The notes under the pieces: model-generated | Database searches by the model: none | Seen by the model: the letters and a program-made list of their open reading frames with translations, nothing else | What the model was told of the DNA's origin: nothing | Shown: positions 16,581 to 25,064 of the stretch, piece by piece | How the letters are laid out: every line of letters begins with the position of its first letter | Position numbering within the stretch: position 1 is the first letter of the stretch | Translations under genes and position numbers: made by a program | Assembly: GCF_000473245.1 (NCBI RefSeq) | Contig: NC_022524.1 | Coordinates: forward strand, 1,698,501 to 1,762,500 | From: Bacillus infantis NRRL B-14911 | GTDB lineage: Bacteria > Bacillota > Bacilli > Bacillales > Cytobacillaceae | Length of the DNA stretch: 64,000 nucleotides | Direction of reading: 5' to 3'

Positions 16581-18288
16581 GTGATTTTTTTAGTGTCAAA
16601 ACTGTTTCTTCGTCCGGCGTAACATAAACAGTCTGCTGATTGTCATAGATGACAAACCCCGGTTTTGCACCGCTTGGCTTTTTGACATGGCGCACCTGGG
16701 TATAGTCAACAGGCACCGAGCCGGAGCTGCGGGCCTTGCTGAAATAGGCAGCAAGCTTTGCGGCTTCAAGTATCGTTTCATCTGAAGGTGTTTTATCCCT
16801 GATGACGACATGAGAGCCGGGGATATCCTTTGTATGAAGCCAGATTTCATCTCTGGCAGCAAGCTTATTGGTCAGATAGTCATTTTGCTTGTTGTTCTTG
16901 CCGACATAAATTTCTGTACCGTCTGTTGCTGTATATCTGTCCAGGACTGGCTTCACATTGGCTGATTTTTTATTTTGCTTTTTCTGGCGGATGCGGATAT
17001 AGCCGCCCTCTGCCAGCTCTTCTCTTATTTCCTCGATATCTTTAGTGGAAGCCGCTTCAACCTGCTGCAAAAGGGACTCAAAGTATGCGGCCTCTTCCTT
17101 TGCCTTTTCGATCTGCTCTTTAACAATGCCGGCGGCTGTTTTAGCTTTCTGATATTTGGTGAAATATTTCTGCGCATTCTCTGAAGGAGTTTTTTGCGGA
17201 TCGAGCGGGATGACCATCGTCGCGCCGTTTTCATCATAATAGTTGATGACCTCGATTTCCTTCATGCCTTTTTCAGCCATATACAGATTAGCCGTGAGCA
17301 GTTCGCCGGACAGCTGGTACTGATCGGCATTCCTGGCTTCCTCCAGCGTTTTTTCAAGCTTCTCGATCTTTTTCTCGTTTTTCTCTTTCTCATTGATAAT
17401 AAAGCGCTCAAGGTCATTTCCCTGCTGCTTGACCCGGTCCCTTTCGGCCTTCCCGAAATAAAACCGGTCCAGCATCCCGCTTAAGGTTTCGAAAGTCCGG
17501 CTGCTGCCTCCTGTATGCTCAAGAGGGAACAGGTAAAAATTCTCCTTCTGTCCTGCCGTAATGGCTGGAGTATACTCATGATTTTTAACTGGTCCCAGCA
17601 AATCCAAAAATGCCTTGGGAATTGTATTGCGGTTGCTCATTCCTGCCCGTTTGACAGCTTCTTTCGCGAAAAGAGGCGAAATGCCCGCAAATTGTTCCAC
17701 AAGCTGCTTATCCATTTTCCCGGCATTAAAATCAAGCCTTCTGAGTATATCCTCTTCTTCAAGCCCCAGCGGGTTGATTTTATTCTGTTCCGGCGGTTTT
17801 ACATATTCCTGGCCGGGCAGGATGGCCCTGTGGCTGTTCAGGGCATATGATACATGCTTGATGCTGTCAAGGATCATATTGCGGCCTTTATCTACAAGTA
17901 CGATGTTGCTGTGGCGCCCCATGATTTCCACAATCAGCTGTTTGTATGAGATATCGCCAATCTCATTCCGCCCTTTAACATCAAGGATGAGAATCCTGTC
18001 CAGGCCAACCTGGCGGATATCTTCCAGTATGTAGCCTTCCAGATGCTTCCGGAGGAGCATGCAGAACATAGGGGGCTCACTTGGGTTTTCGTACGCCTCA
18101 TGGGTAAGCTGCGCCCGCGCATAGCTTGGATGGGCGGAAAGCAGCAGCTTGTGGTTTTTTCCATTCGCCCTGATGACGAGTACAATTTCGTTTTTGAACG
18201 GCTGGTGGATTTTATTGATCCGCCCGCCCTGCAATGTATCTGAGAGCTCATGTGCCATGGCTCTTGTAAACAATCCATCAAATGACAT
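16576..18288 (-). CDS. rqcH: RqcH (YloA), ribosome quality control NEMF-family protein
   Basis: 570-residue NFACT/NEMF-family protein. In B. subtilis RqcH binds stalled 50S subunits and recruits tRNA-Ala to add C-terminal alanine tails that mark the nascent chain for degradation; it was earlier annotated as a fibronectin-binding protein. Domains: NFACT-N at the start ([19 protein letters not shown]), a helix-hairpin-helix part, a coiled-coil middle (about residues 285-440), and a C-terminal NFACT-R domain ([33 protein letters not shown]). The Asp-Arg pair needed for tailing is visible in [13 protein letters not shown]. The start chosen at 18288 has an AAAGGA site 8 nt upstream and equals the B. 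subtilis length; an ATG at 18297 is possible. It converges on pyrE. Confidence 0.93.
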   Translation of the reverse strand: MSFDGLFTRAMAHELSDTLQGGRINKIHQPFKNEIVLVIRANGKNHKLLLSAHPSYARAQLTHEAYENPSEPPMFCMLLRKHLEGYILEDIRQVGLDRILILDVKGRNEIGDISYKQLIVEIMGRHSNIVLVDKGRNMILDSIKHVSYALNSHRAILPGQEYVKPPEQNKINPLGLEEEDILRRLDFNAGKMDKQLVEQFAGISPLFAKEAVKRAGMSNRNTIPKAFLDLLGPVKNHEYTPAITAGQKENFYLFPLEHTGGSSRTFETLSGMLDRFYFGKAERDRVKQQGNDLERFIINEKEKNEKKIEKLEKTLEEARNADQYQLSGELLTANLYMAEKGMKEIEVINYYDENGATMVIPLDPQKTPSENAQKYFTKYQKAKTAAGIVKEQIEKAKEEAAYFESLLQQVEAASTKDIEEIREELAEGGYIRIRQKKQNKKSANVKPVLDRYTATDGTEIYVGKNNKQNDYLTNKLAARDEIWLHTKDIPGSHVVIRDKTPSDETILEAAKLAAYFSKARSSGSVPVDYTQVRHVKKPSGAKPGFVIYDNQQTVYVTPDEETVLTLKKSQ

Positions 18289-18617
18289 AAGGAACATCCT
18301 TTTCTTTTGTCCGGCTGGGGATGATCCCAATCCGGGTGAGTATTTTCAGCGGCTGTTATATGCAGCGCTTTTTTGTTTCTAATATCTTATTTTAGCAAAA
18401 ATCCTGCAGGATTGCTCATTCTTCCCCTGGCTTCTGGCATTTTTTTGGACAGGTCTGAATAAGATTTCTTAGAGCGGAGTGGGACAGCTTTGTGCCAGAA
18501 TCTGCCGCAGGGCTGGAAGACGGGGGAATTCATTCAGATCGAGCAGGATTTCTGTCATGGCCTGCTTCAAGGTGGCAGGCTCCCATAGAATTTTAAAGGA
18601 GGAAGAGTGATGGCCGG
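18289..18617. other. Divergent intergenic region rqcH-yloB
   Basis: 329 nt between two divergently read genes, so it should hold both promoters. I could not identify a convincing -35/-10 pair for either. The only certain element is the yloB ribosome site GGAGGAAGAG at about 18598-18607. Part of the stretch (18469-18600) is free of stops on the minus strand, but no credible gene was recognised. Confidence 0.5.
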
Positions 18618-21296
18618 ATGAAGTTCCATGAGATGAATGAAAGAGAAGTGGAAGAAGCATTAAATACGGATTTTTCGGCTGGGCTGACCGATGATGATGT
18701 GAAAAAACGGAGGAACCAGCATGGCTTCAATGAACTTTCAGAAGGGGAAAAGCAGTCGGCACTGCTGCTGTTTTTCAGCCAGTTCAAAGATTTTATGGTG
18801 CTGGTCCTGCTTGCGGCCACTCTTGTTTCAGGGCTGTTGGGAGAATATATTGATGCGATTGCCATCATTGCGATTGTCATCATTAATGGTTTGTTAGGCT
18901 TTTTCCAGGAAAGGAAAGCAGAGAAATCGCTCTCTGCTCTAAAGGAATTGTCCGCTCCGCAGGTACAGGTCCTCCGCAGCGGGAAGTGGGTCAGAGTTCC
19001 CTCCAAGGATGTAGTCCCAGGTGACCTGCTCAAGTTCTCGAGCGGAGACCGGATTGGTGCAGACATCAGGCTGATTGAATCCAAGAGCCTTGAAATTGAA
19101 GAGTCTGCTTTGACGGGTGAGTCGGTTCCTGTCCAAAAGACGACTGCATCTTTAAAAGCAGATAATCCGGGGCTTGGTGATATGGAGAATATGGCCTTTA
19201 TGGGTACGATGATTACCAGGGGCAGCGGTGTTGGGGTCGTTGTCGCTACTGGCATGAAGACAGCTATGGGCCAGATAGCCGATCTGCTTCAGAATGCTGA
19301 AACGATGGAAACACCCCTTCAGCGCAGGCTTGAGCAGCTTGGTAAAATTCTGATTACGGCAGCTCTCCTTTTGACAGTTCTGGTCGTCCTGGTCGGCGTC
19401 ATCCAGGGCCACGAACTGTACACGATGTTCCTCGCAGGCGTTTCCCTTGCAGTAGCAGCCATTCCAGAAGGGCTGCCAGCCATTGTAACGGTTGCCTTAT
19501 CGCTCGGCGTCCAGCGGATGATCAAGAAAAAGGCCATCGTCAGGAAGCTCCCGGCTGTAGAAACGCTTGGATGCGCTTCTGTCATTTGTTCTGACAAAAC
19601 CGGAACGATGACACAGAACCAAATGACGGTCACCCATCTCTGGAGCGGAGGGAAACAGTGGACGGTGGACGGCATCGGCTACGAGCCTTCCGGAACCTTT
19701 TATAGTGATGATAAGCGGGTGGATGTTAAAGCCCAGAAGTCACTCCAGCAGATGCTGATGTTCGGGCTGCTTTGCAACCATGCAGAGCTTACAGAGAAAA
19801 AAGGGGAATACAGCATTGATGGAGATCCCACAGAAGGAGCTCTCCTGGTAGCGGCTATGAAGGCTGGCTACAGGAGGGAAAGCCTGATGGACCAGTACCA
19901 GGTCCTCAATGAGTTTCCTTTTGATTCGGCCAGGAAAATGATGAGCATCATTGTCAAAGACAGAAACGGCAGGCAGTTCATTGTTACAAAGGGTGCACCG
20001 GATGTTTTGGCGGGAATCAGCGATTCTATTCTTTGGAACGACAAGCGCCAGATGATGACGGGGGAAATGAAAAAAGAGGTCCAGGAAGCGATTGATGGAC
20101 TTGCTTCCCAGGCGCTGCGGACCATTGCCATCGGCTTCAGGGAGCTCCCGGCAAACCAGGTGGTCCTTGATGAGAAAGAAGCAGAGAAAAACCTTACGCT
20201 GATCGGGCTCCAGGGCATGATAGATCCTCCCCGCCCTGAAGTACGGACAGCGGTGAAGGAGTGCAGGGAAGCAGGCATTAAAACCGTGATGATTACGGGA
20301 GACCATGTTATCACTGCCAAGGCGATTGCCAAACAGCTTGGCATCCTGACAGGCAGCAGCAAGGTGCTTGACGGGAAAGCGCTCTCCGAGATGTCCGTTG
20401 GCCAGCTGGAGGATGTGGTTGATGAGGTTTCCGTCTTTGCAAGGGTGTCACCGGAGCATAAGCTTAAAATTGTCAAAGCCCTGCAAAACAAAGGACATAT
20501 AGTTGCAATGACAGGCGACGGGGTCAATGACGCGCCTGCCATCAAAGCTGCTGACATTGGAGTGGCTATGGGCATTACAGGAACAGATGTGGCGAAGGAA
20601 GCTTCCGCTCTTGTTCTTCTGGACGATAACTTCGCCACGATCAAGGCAGCGATCAAAGAAGGACGGAATATCTATGAAAATATCCGCAAGTTCATCAGAT
20701 ATCTCCTTGCCTCCAACGTGGGTGAAATTCTGGTGATGCTCTTTGCAATGCTCCTTGCATTGCCGCTGCCGCTGGTTCCTATCCAGATTCTCTGGGTCAA
20801 TCTGGTTACAGACGGGCTCCCGGCAATGGCTCTCGGACTTGATCAGCCGGAGGATGACGTGATGAAAAGGAAGCCGCGGAGTCCGAAGGAAGGCGTTTTT
20901 GCAAGAGGGCTCGGCTGGAAGGTGGTTTCCCGGGGCTTTTTGATCGGAATTGTAACACTGGCAGCATTCATGCTTGCATACAAGAATAATCCGGATCAGC
21001 TGGGATATGCCCAGACAGTGGCATTTGCTACCCTTGTCCTTGCCCAGCTCATCCATGTGTTTGATTGCCGGAGCGAAAAGTCAGTTCTGGCCAGGAATCC
21101 GTTCGGCAATAAATATCTTGTATGGGCCGTGATTTCTTCTCTTCTGCTGATGATTATCGTCATATACTATCCGCCGCTGCAGCCAATCTTCCACACGATG
21201 GCTATACAGCCTGGAGACTGGATTATGATCACAGCACTTGCTTCCGTTCCAACTTTTTTGCTTGCCGGAACGTTTTTGTTAAGAAAAACAAAATAA
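18618..21296 (+). CDS. yloB: P-type calcium-transporting ATPase (YloB)
   Basis: 892-residue P2A (SERCA-like) ATPase that should pump Ca2+ out of the cytoplasm. Order of parts: N-terminal actuator segment, TM1-2 (VLVLLAATLVSGLLGEYIDAIAI), actuator loop with LTGESVPVQ, TM3-4 with the ion-binding VAAIPEGLPAIV, phosphorylation motif CSDKTGTMTQ (Asp near residue 326), nucleotide domain with KGAPD, the hinge TGDGVNDAPAIKAADIGVAMG, then TM5-10 (ILWVNLVTDGLPAMALG). In B. subtilis the homologue affects calcium and spore germination; a similar role here is inference. GGAGGAAGAG lies about 11 nt before the ATG at 18618. A terminator hairpin follows 17 nt after the stop. Confidence 0.93.
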   Translation: MKFHEMNEREVEEALNTDFSAGLTDDDVKKRRNQHGFNELSEGEKQSALLLFFSQFKDFMVLVLLAATLVSGLLGEYIDAIAIIAIVIINGLLGFFQERKAEKSLSALKELSAPQVQVLRSGKWVRVPSKDVVPGDLLKFSSGDRIGADIRLIESKSLEIEESALTGESVPVQKTTASLKADNPGLGDMENMAFMGTMITRGSGVGVVVATGMKTAMGQIADLLQNAETMETPLQRRLEQLGKILITAALLLTVLVVLVGVIQGHELYTMFLAGVSLAVAAIPEGLPAIVTVALSLGVQRMIKKKAIVRKLPAVETLGCASVICSDKTGTMTQNQMTVTHLWSGGKQWTVDGIGYEPSGTFYSDDKRVDVKAQKSLQQMLMFGLLCNHAELTEKKGEYSIDGDPTEGALLVAAMKAGYRRESLMDQYQVLNEFPFDSARKMMSIIVKDRNGRQFIVTKGAPDVLAGISDSILWNDKRQMMTGEMKKEVQEAIDGLASQALRTIAIGFRELPANQVVLDEKEAEKNLTLIGLQGMIDPPRPEVRTAVKECREAGIKTVMITGDHVITAKAIAKQLGILTGSSKVLDGKALSEMSVGQLEDVVDEVSVFARVSPEHKLKIVKALQNKGHIVAMTGDGVNDAPAIKAADIGVAMGITGTDVAKEASALVLLDDNFATIKAAIKEGRNIYENIRKFIRYLLASNVGEILVMLFAMLLALPLPLVPIQILWVNLVTDGLPAMALGLDQPEDDVMKRKPRSPKEGVFARGLGWKVVSRGFLIGIVTLAAFMLAYKNNPDQLGYAQTVAFATLVLAQLIHVFDCRSEKSVLARNPFGNKYLVWAVISSLLLMIIVIYYPPLQPIFHTMAIQPGDWIMITALASVPTFLLAGTFLLRKTK

Positions 21297-21300
21297 ATTA

Positions 21301-21309
21301 TGGTATAAT
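21301..21309 (+). promoter_or_regulatory. Candidate extended -10 promoter for yloC-remA-gmk
   Basis: TGG-TATAAT at 21301-21309 is a perfect -10 with TGn extension; no good -35 lies 17 nt upstream. It sits immediately before the yloB terminator, so RNA starting from it would begin inside the hairpin stem. That is a possible way to let new transcripts escape while upstream ones stop. Confidence 0.45.
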
Positions 21310-21312
21310 CCT

Positions 21313-21348
21313 AAAGGTAGTAGAGAAGCCTCTATTACCTTTTCTTTT
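21313..21348 (+). terminator. Terminator of yloB
   Basis: 13-bp stem AAAGGTAGTAGAG (21313-21325) with CTCTATTACCTTT (21330-21342), one G-U pair, 4-nt loop, followed by TCTTTT. Confidence 0.82.
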
Positions 21349-21496
21349 GTCTTGAAACGCCGGCAAGCTTTGCTTGCTGCTCAGCATACATAAATCTTGA
21401 GATTTGAAAGCCTCATAGCAGCTCCAGCTTTTGGAGACAGGGAAGAAAGTTGCTGTCTGCCGGGAATGGCCCCGAAAAAAGAATGGATGTGATTTT

Positions 21497-22372
21497 GTGG
21501 TTTCAAGTATGACCGGCTACGGCCGGAGCAATAAAAGCACTGATGGCTTCTCGGTCAACATCGAACTGAAAACAGTGAACCACCGGTTTTCCGAGCACCA
21601 GCTCCGGATGCCAAGGCAGATGATCAGGCTTGAGGATAAAATAAAGAAGGTTCTGGCCTCCAGGATTAAGCGGGGCAGAGTCGAATTATTTGCCAGCATA
21701 GAAGGGGAAGGGGCCGTCAGCCGGAAAGTTAATGTTGACTGGGACCTCCTGGATGAATATTATCAATACATAATGCAAATCAAAGAAAGATATCATTTGA
21801 GCGATGGTCCGTCAATCACAGATCTGATCAGCCGCGAGGATATGCTCTCCATCCAGGAAGAGGATGCAGCGGATGGAGAGCTTGAAGCGATTGTCATTGA
21901 GGCGGTCGAGGAAGCTGCAGAGCGGCTGGTTTCCATGCGGAAAGCTGAAGGAGCAGAGCTGGAAAAAGATATCCGGGTCCAGCTGGATAAGCTGCAGGCC
22001 TGCCTTGTGCAGCTTAAGAACCTTGCCCCGCTGGTTATCAAGCAATATGGCGACCGTCTTGAGAAGAAGATGACAGAGTTCCTTGGCGAGCAGATTGACC
22101 AAAACCGCATCCTGGCCGAGGTGGCTGTGTTCTCTGATAAAGCCGATATTAATGAGGAAATAACGAGGCTTGACAGCCATATCGGCCAGTTTGAAAGCAC
22201 CCTTCTGCTGGAAGAGCCTGTCGGCAGGAAGCTTGACTTCCTTCTCCAGGAAATGAACAGGGAAGCCAACACGATTGGATCTAAGGCTAATGATTCCTCG
22301 ATTGCCAGGGAAGTGGTTGAGATGAAAAGCCTTCTGGAAAAGATGAAAGAGCAGGTCCAGAATATAGAATAA
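21497..22372 (+). CDS. yloC: YicC-family endoribonuclease (YloC)
   Basis: 291-residue YicC/YloC-family protein, now known in other bacteria as an endoribonuclease acting on RNA. It begins VSSMTGYGRSNKS, the conserved family start, and ends with the DUF1732 block LLQEMNREANTIGSKANDSSIAREVVEMKSLLEKMKEQVQNIE (given here only as a landmark in the last 45 residues). The length equals that of B. subtilis YloC if translation begins at the GTG at 21497, which follows GGATGTGA. An ATG at 21509 is the alternative. It heads the yloC-remA-gmk-rpoZ group. Confidence 0.9.
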   Translation: MVSSMTGYGRSNKSTDGFSVNIELKTVNHRFSEHQLRMPRQMIRLEDKIKKVLASRIKRGRVELFASIEGEGAVSRKVNVDWDLLDEYYQYIMQIKERYHLSDGPSITDLISREDMLSIQEEDAADGELEAIVIEAVEEAAERLVSMRKAEGAELEKDIRVQLDKLQACLVQLKNLAPLVIKQYGDRLEKKMTEFLGEQIDQNRILAEVAVFSDKADINEEITRLDSHIGQFESTLLLEEPVGRKLDFLLQEMNREANTIGSKANDSSIAREVVEMKSLLEKMKEQVQNIE

Positions 22373-22429
22373 ACGTTTAAAAGACTTCAATAACGGCCAA
22401 AATAAGTAACTGACGATTGGAGGACCACC

Positions 22430-22693
22430 ATGCCGATTAAACTGATTAATATCGGGTTTGGCAATATCGTGTCAGCAAACCGGATTATTTCGATCGTAAG
22501 CCCTGAATCAGCACCGATCAAAAGGATTATCCAGGATGCCCGGGACCGGGGCTCTCTTATAGATGCGACATATGGCAGGCGGACAAGGGCTGTCATTGTG
22601 ATGGACAGCGACCATGTTATTTTGTCTGCTGTCCAGCCGGAGACGGTCGCCCACCGATTAAATGACCGTGATGAAATTATTGATGAAGGGTAG
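22430..22693 (+). CDS. remA: RemA, matrix-gene regulator (YlzA/DUF370)
   Basis: 87-residue protein nearly identical in layout to B. subtilis RemA, a DNA-binding activator of extracellular matrix and osmoprotection genes that forms ring-like oligomers. Signature stretches are [19 protein letters not shown] at the start and [20 protein letters not shown] in the middle. TTGGAGGA at 22418-22424 lies 5-6 nt before the ATG. It sits between yloC and gmk as in relatives. Confidence 0.95.
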   Translation: MPIKLINIGFGNIVSANRIISIVSPESAPIKRIIQDARDRGSLIDATYGRRTRAVIVMDSDHVILSAVQPETVAHRLNDRDEIIDEG

Positions 22694-22703
22694 GATCTAA
22701 TAA

Positions 22704-23318
<615 letters not shown>

Positions 23319-23322
23319 ACTT

Positions 23323-23544
23323 ATGCTGTATCCTTCTATTGACTCTTTAATGACTAAAATTGACTCTAAATATTCCCTTGTATCTGTGGCGGCGAAACGT
23401 GCCCGCAAGCTTCAGATTGATGCGAAGCCTCAGCTGGACAAATATGTGTCACACAAAAATGTCGGCAAGGCGCTTGAAGAAATTCATGCCGACGAGCTTC
23501 ACTACAGATTAGGAGAAGTTCCACAGGGTGAAGAGCTGGAATAA
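23323..23544 (+). CDS. rpoZ: RNA polymerase omega subunit
   Basis: 73-residue omega subunit that helps fold and hold the beta' subunit. The [31 protein letters not shown] start is the conserved omega helix pair (first 30 residues), followed by the Bacillus-type tail [22 protein letters not shown] at 23306-23310 lies inside the end of gmk, 12 nt before the ATG. A strong terminator follows 6 nt after the stop. Confidence 0.96.
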   Translation: MLYPSIDSLMTKIDSKYSLVSVAAKRARKLQIDAKPQLDKYVSHKNVGKALEEIHADELHYRLGEVPQGEELE

Positions 23545-23550
23545 ACGTTA

Positions 23551-23588
23551 AAATAACAACCTGGCATGCGGGGTTGTTATTTTTTTTG
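23551..23588 (+). terminator. Terminator of the yloC-remA-gmk-rpoZ group
   Basis: Stem ATAACAACC (23553-23561) with GGTTGTTAT (23572-23580), extended by A/T pairs, then eight T residues. Confidence 0.93.
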
Positions 23589-23616
23589 CTGCCTGAGCAT
23601 GCTGGACCCGGCGCTT

Positions 23617-23656
23617 GATGCTTGTCGGCTCTGAGCAAGCCGCTTCCGCATTTCGA
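23617..23656 (+). repeat. Partial copy of the Bacillaceae palindromic repeat (right end)
   Basis: The stretch from GATGCTTGTCGGCTCTGAGC through CCGCTTCCGCATTTCGA matches, with few changes, the right end of the full element at 23657-23781 (ATGCTTGTCGGGGCTGAACA... CCTTCCGCATTTCGG). It looks like the remains of a second copy joined head to tail. Confidence 0.7.
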
Positions 23657-23781
23657 TTTGTCCAGCTCCAGGCGCTAGCCCCTCGAGTCATAAGCCACTT
23701 CAGGATTGAAGGCAAAGAACGCCTTCTATCCTGAAGCGTCTTATGCTTGTCGGGGCTGAACAAGCGCCTTCCGCATTTCGG
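23657..23781. repeat. MITE-like palindromic repeat, full copy
   Basis: About 125-nt nested inverted repeat. Arms: GGCGC (23671-23675) with GCGCC (23764-23768), AGCCCC with GGGGCT (23677-23682, 23752-23757), CATAAG with CTTATG (23689-23694, 23740-23745), CTTCAGGAT with ATCCTGAAG (23698-23706, 23728-23736), and inner AAGGC with GCCTT. From memory, the phrases TTGTCCAGCTCCAGGCGC and GCATTTCG recur between genes in many Bacillaceae genomes; this was not checked by a search. It would fold into one long hairpin on either strand. Confidence 0.75.
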
Positions 23782-23858
23782 TATAAAATAGATGAAATAT
23801 ATGTTCGTTTGGAGCATAATGGAGTTTAGAATATTGGGTTTGGATGGGGGTTCGGTTT

Positions 23859-25064
23859 ATGCTGAATGGAAAAAGGATTCTCTTGTGTGTTACAGGCGGG
23901 ATTGCTGTTTACAAGGCGGCAGCGCTAACCAGCAAGCTGACTCAGGCCGGCGCGGAGGTTAAGGTCATGATGAGTGAGTCTGCAGTGAAATTCGTGGCGC
24001 CGCTGACCTTTCAGGCACTTTCCCGCCATGACGTTTATATAGATACTTTTGATGAAAAAGACTCCAGGGTGATTGCCCATATCGATTTGGCTGATTGGGC
24101 CGACCTTATTCTGGTTGCACCGGCGACTGCCAATGTGATCGGCAAGCTGGCCAATGGGATTGCGGATAATATGATCACAACAACGCTCCTGGCTGCGACT
24201 GCGCCTGTTTGGATTGCTCCGGCAATGAATGTGCATATGTATGACCACCCGGCAGTACAGAAAAATATCAAACTGCTTTATGATTACGGCTGCAGATTCA
24301 TTGAACCTGGTGAAGGCTACCTGGCTTGCGGGTATGTTGGGAAAGGCCGTCTCGAGGAGCCGGAAATGATCGTCAGCAATATAGAAGGATTTTTCAGGAA
24401 CAGCGGAAGCCTTGCAGGCAAAAAAGTCGTGGTGACAGCAGGACCGACAAGGGAAAAAATTGATCCTGTACGCTATATCACCAACCATTCTTCAGGAAAG
24501 ATGGGCTATGCCATTGCAGAAGAAGCCTTGAAGGCAGGTGCTCTGGTTACGCTGATTTCAGGTCCGTCTTCGCTGGCGAAGCCTGCCGGAGCAGCTGTTA
24601 TTGATGTTGAAAGTGCCGAAGAGATGTATCAGGCTGTTGATGGTGTATTTGATGGAGCTGATATTGTCATTAAAACGGCGGCAGTTTCTGACTACCGCCC
24701 TAAAGTGGTGCACGAAAGCAAGGTGAAGAAGCAGGATGGGGACCAGGTTCTTGAGCTTGAGCGGACCAAGGACATCCTGCTGGATCTTGGCCGCAGAAAA
24801 AAACAGCAGATCCTCATTGGATTTGCTGCTGAGACGGATCATGTAGAAGAATATGCCAGAAAGAAACTGGCCAAAAAGAATGCTGATATGATCGTTGCCA
24901 ATAATGTGAAATCTGAAGGCGCAGGGTTCGGCACAGATACGAATATTATCACCATATACAAAAGAGATGGCGGAGCAATAGCGCTGCCGCTTATGAGCAA
25001 GCATGAGGCTGCTGCCAGGATCCTGCAAGAAGCCTCAGCTCTGCTAAAGGATGATAACCGATGA
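23859..25064 (+). CDS. coaBC: Phosphopantothenoylcysteine decarboxylase / phosphopantothenate-cysteine ligase
   Basis: 401-residue bifunctional coenzyme A biosynthesis enzyme. The N-terminal CoaC half is a flavoprotein decarboxylase (ILLCVTGGIAVYKAAALTSKL, APAMNVHMYDHPAVQKN, and the cysteine loop YLACGYVGKGRL). The C-terminal CoaB half, from about residue 188, is the ligase (VVVTAGPTREKIDPVRYITN, HSSGKMGYAIAEEAL, IKTAAVSDYRP). The start at 23859 gives MLNGKRILLCV as in B. subtilis YloI; an ATG at 23844 overlaps the G-rich ribosome site. The stop overlaps the priA start (ATGA), opening a ten-gene run down to rpe. Confidence 0.95.
   Translation: MLNGKRILLCVTGGIAVYKAAALTSKLTQAGAEVKVMMSESAVKFVAPLTFQALSRHDVYIDTFDEKDSRVIAHIDLADWADLILVAPATANVIGKLANGIADNMITTTLLAATAPVWIAPAMNVHMYDHPAVQKNIKLLYDYGCRFIEPGEGYLACGYVGKGRLEEPEMIVSNIEGFFRNSGSLAGKKVVVTAGPTREKIDPVRYITNHSSGKMGYAIAEEALKAGALVTLISGPSSLAKPAGAAVIDVESAEEMYQAVDGVFDGADIVIKTAAVSDYRPKVVHESKVKKQDGDQVLELERTKDILLDLGRRKKQQILIGFAAETDHVEEYARKKLAKKNADMIVANNVKSEGAGFGTDTNIITIYKRDGGAIALPLMSKHEAAARILQEASALLKDDNR

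Larger units (their letters stand above)
23589..23858. other. Intergenic region rpoZ-coaBC, mostly repeat DNA
   Basis: 270 nt beyond the terminator that carry no gene. About 165 nt are a palindromic repeat element with an extra partial copy (see the two repeat entries). A TATAAAAT stretch at 23782-23789 follows the repeat, but I found no matching -35, so the coaBC promoter remains unassigned. Confidence 0.7.
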
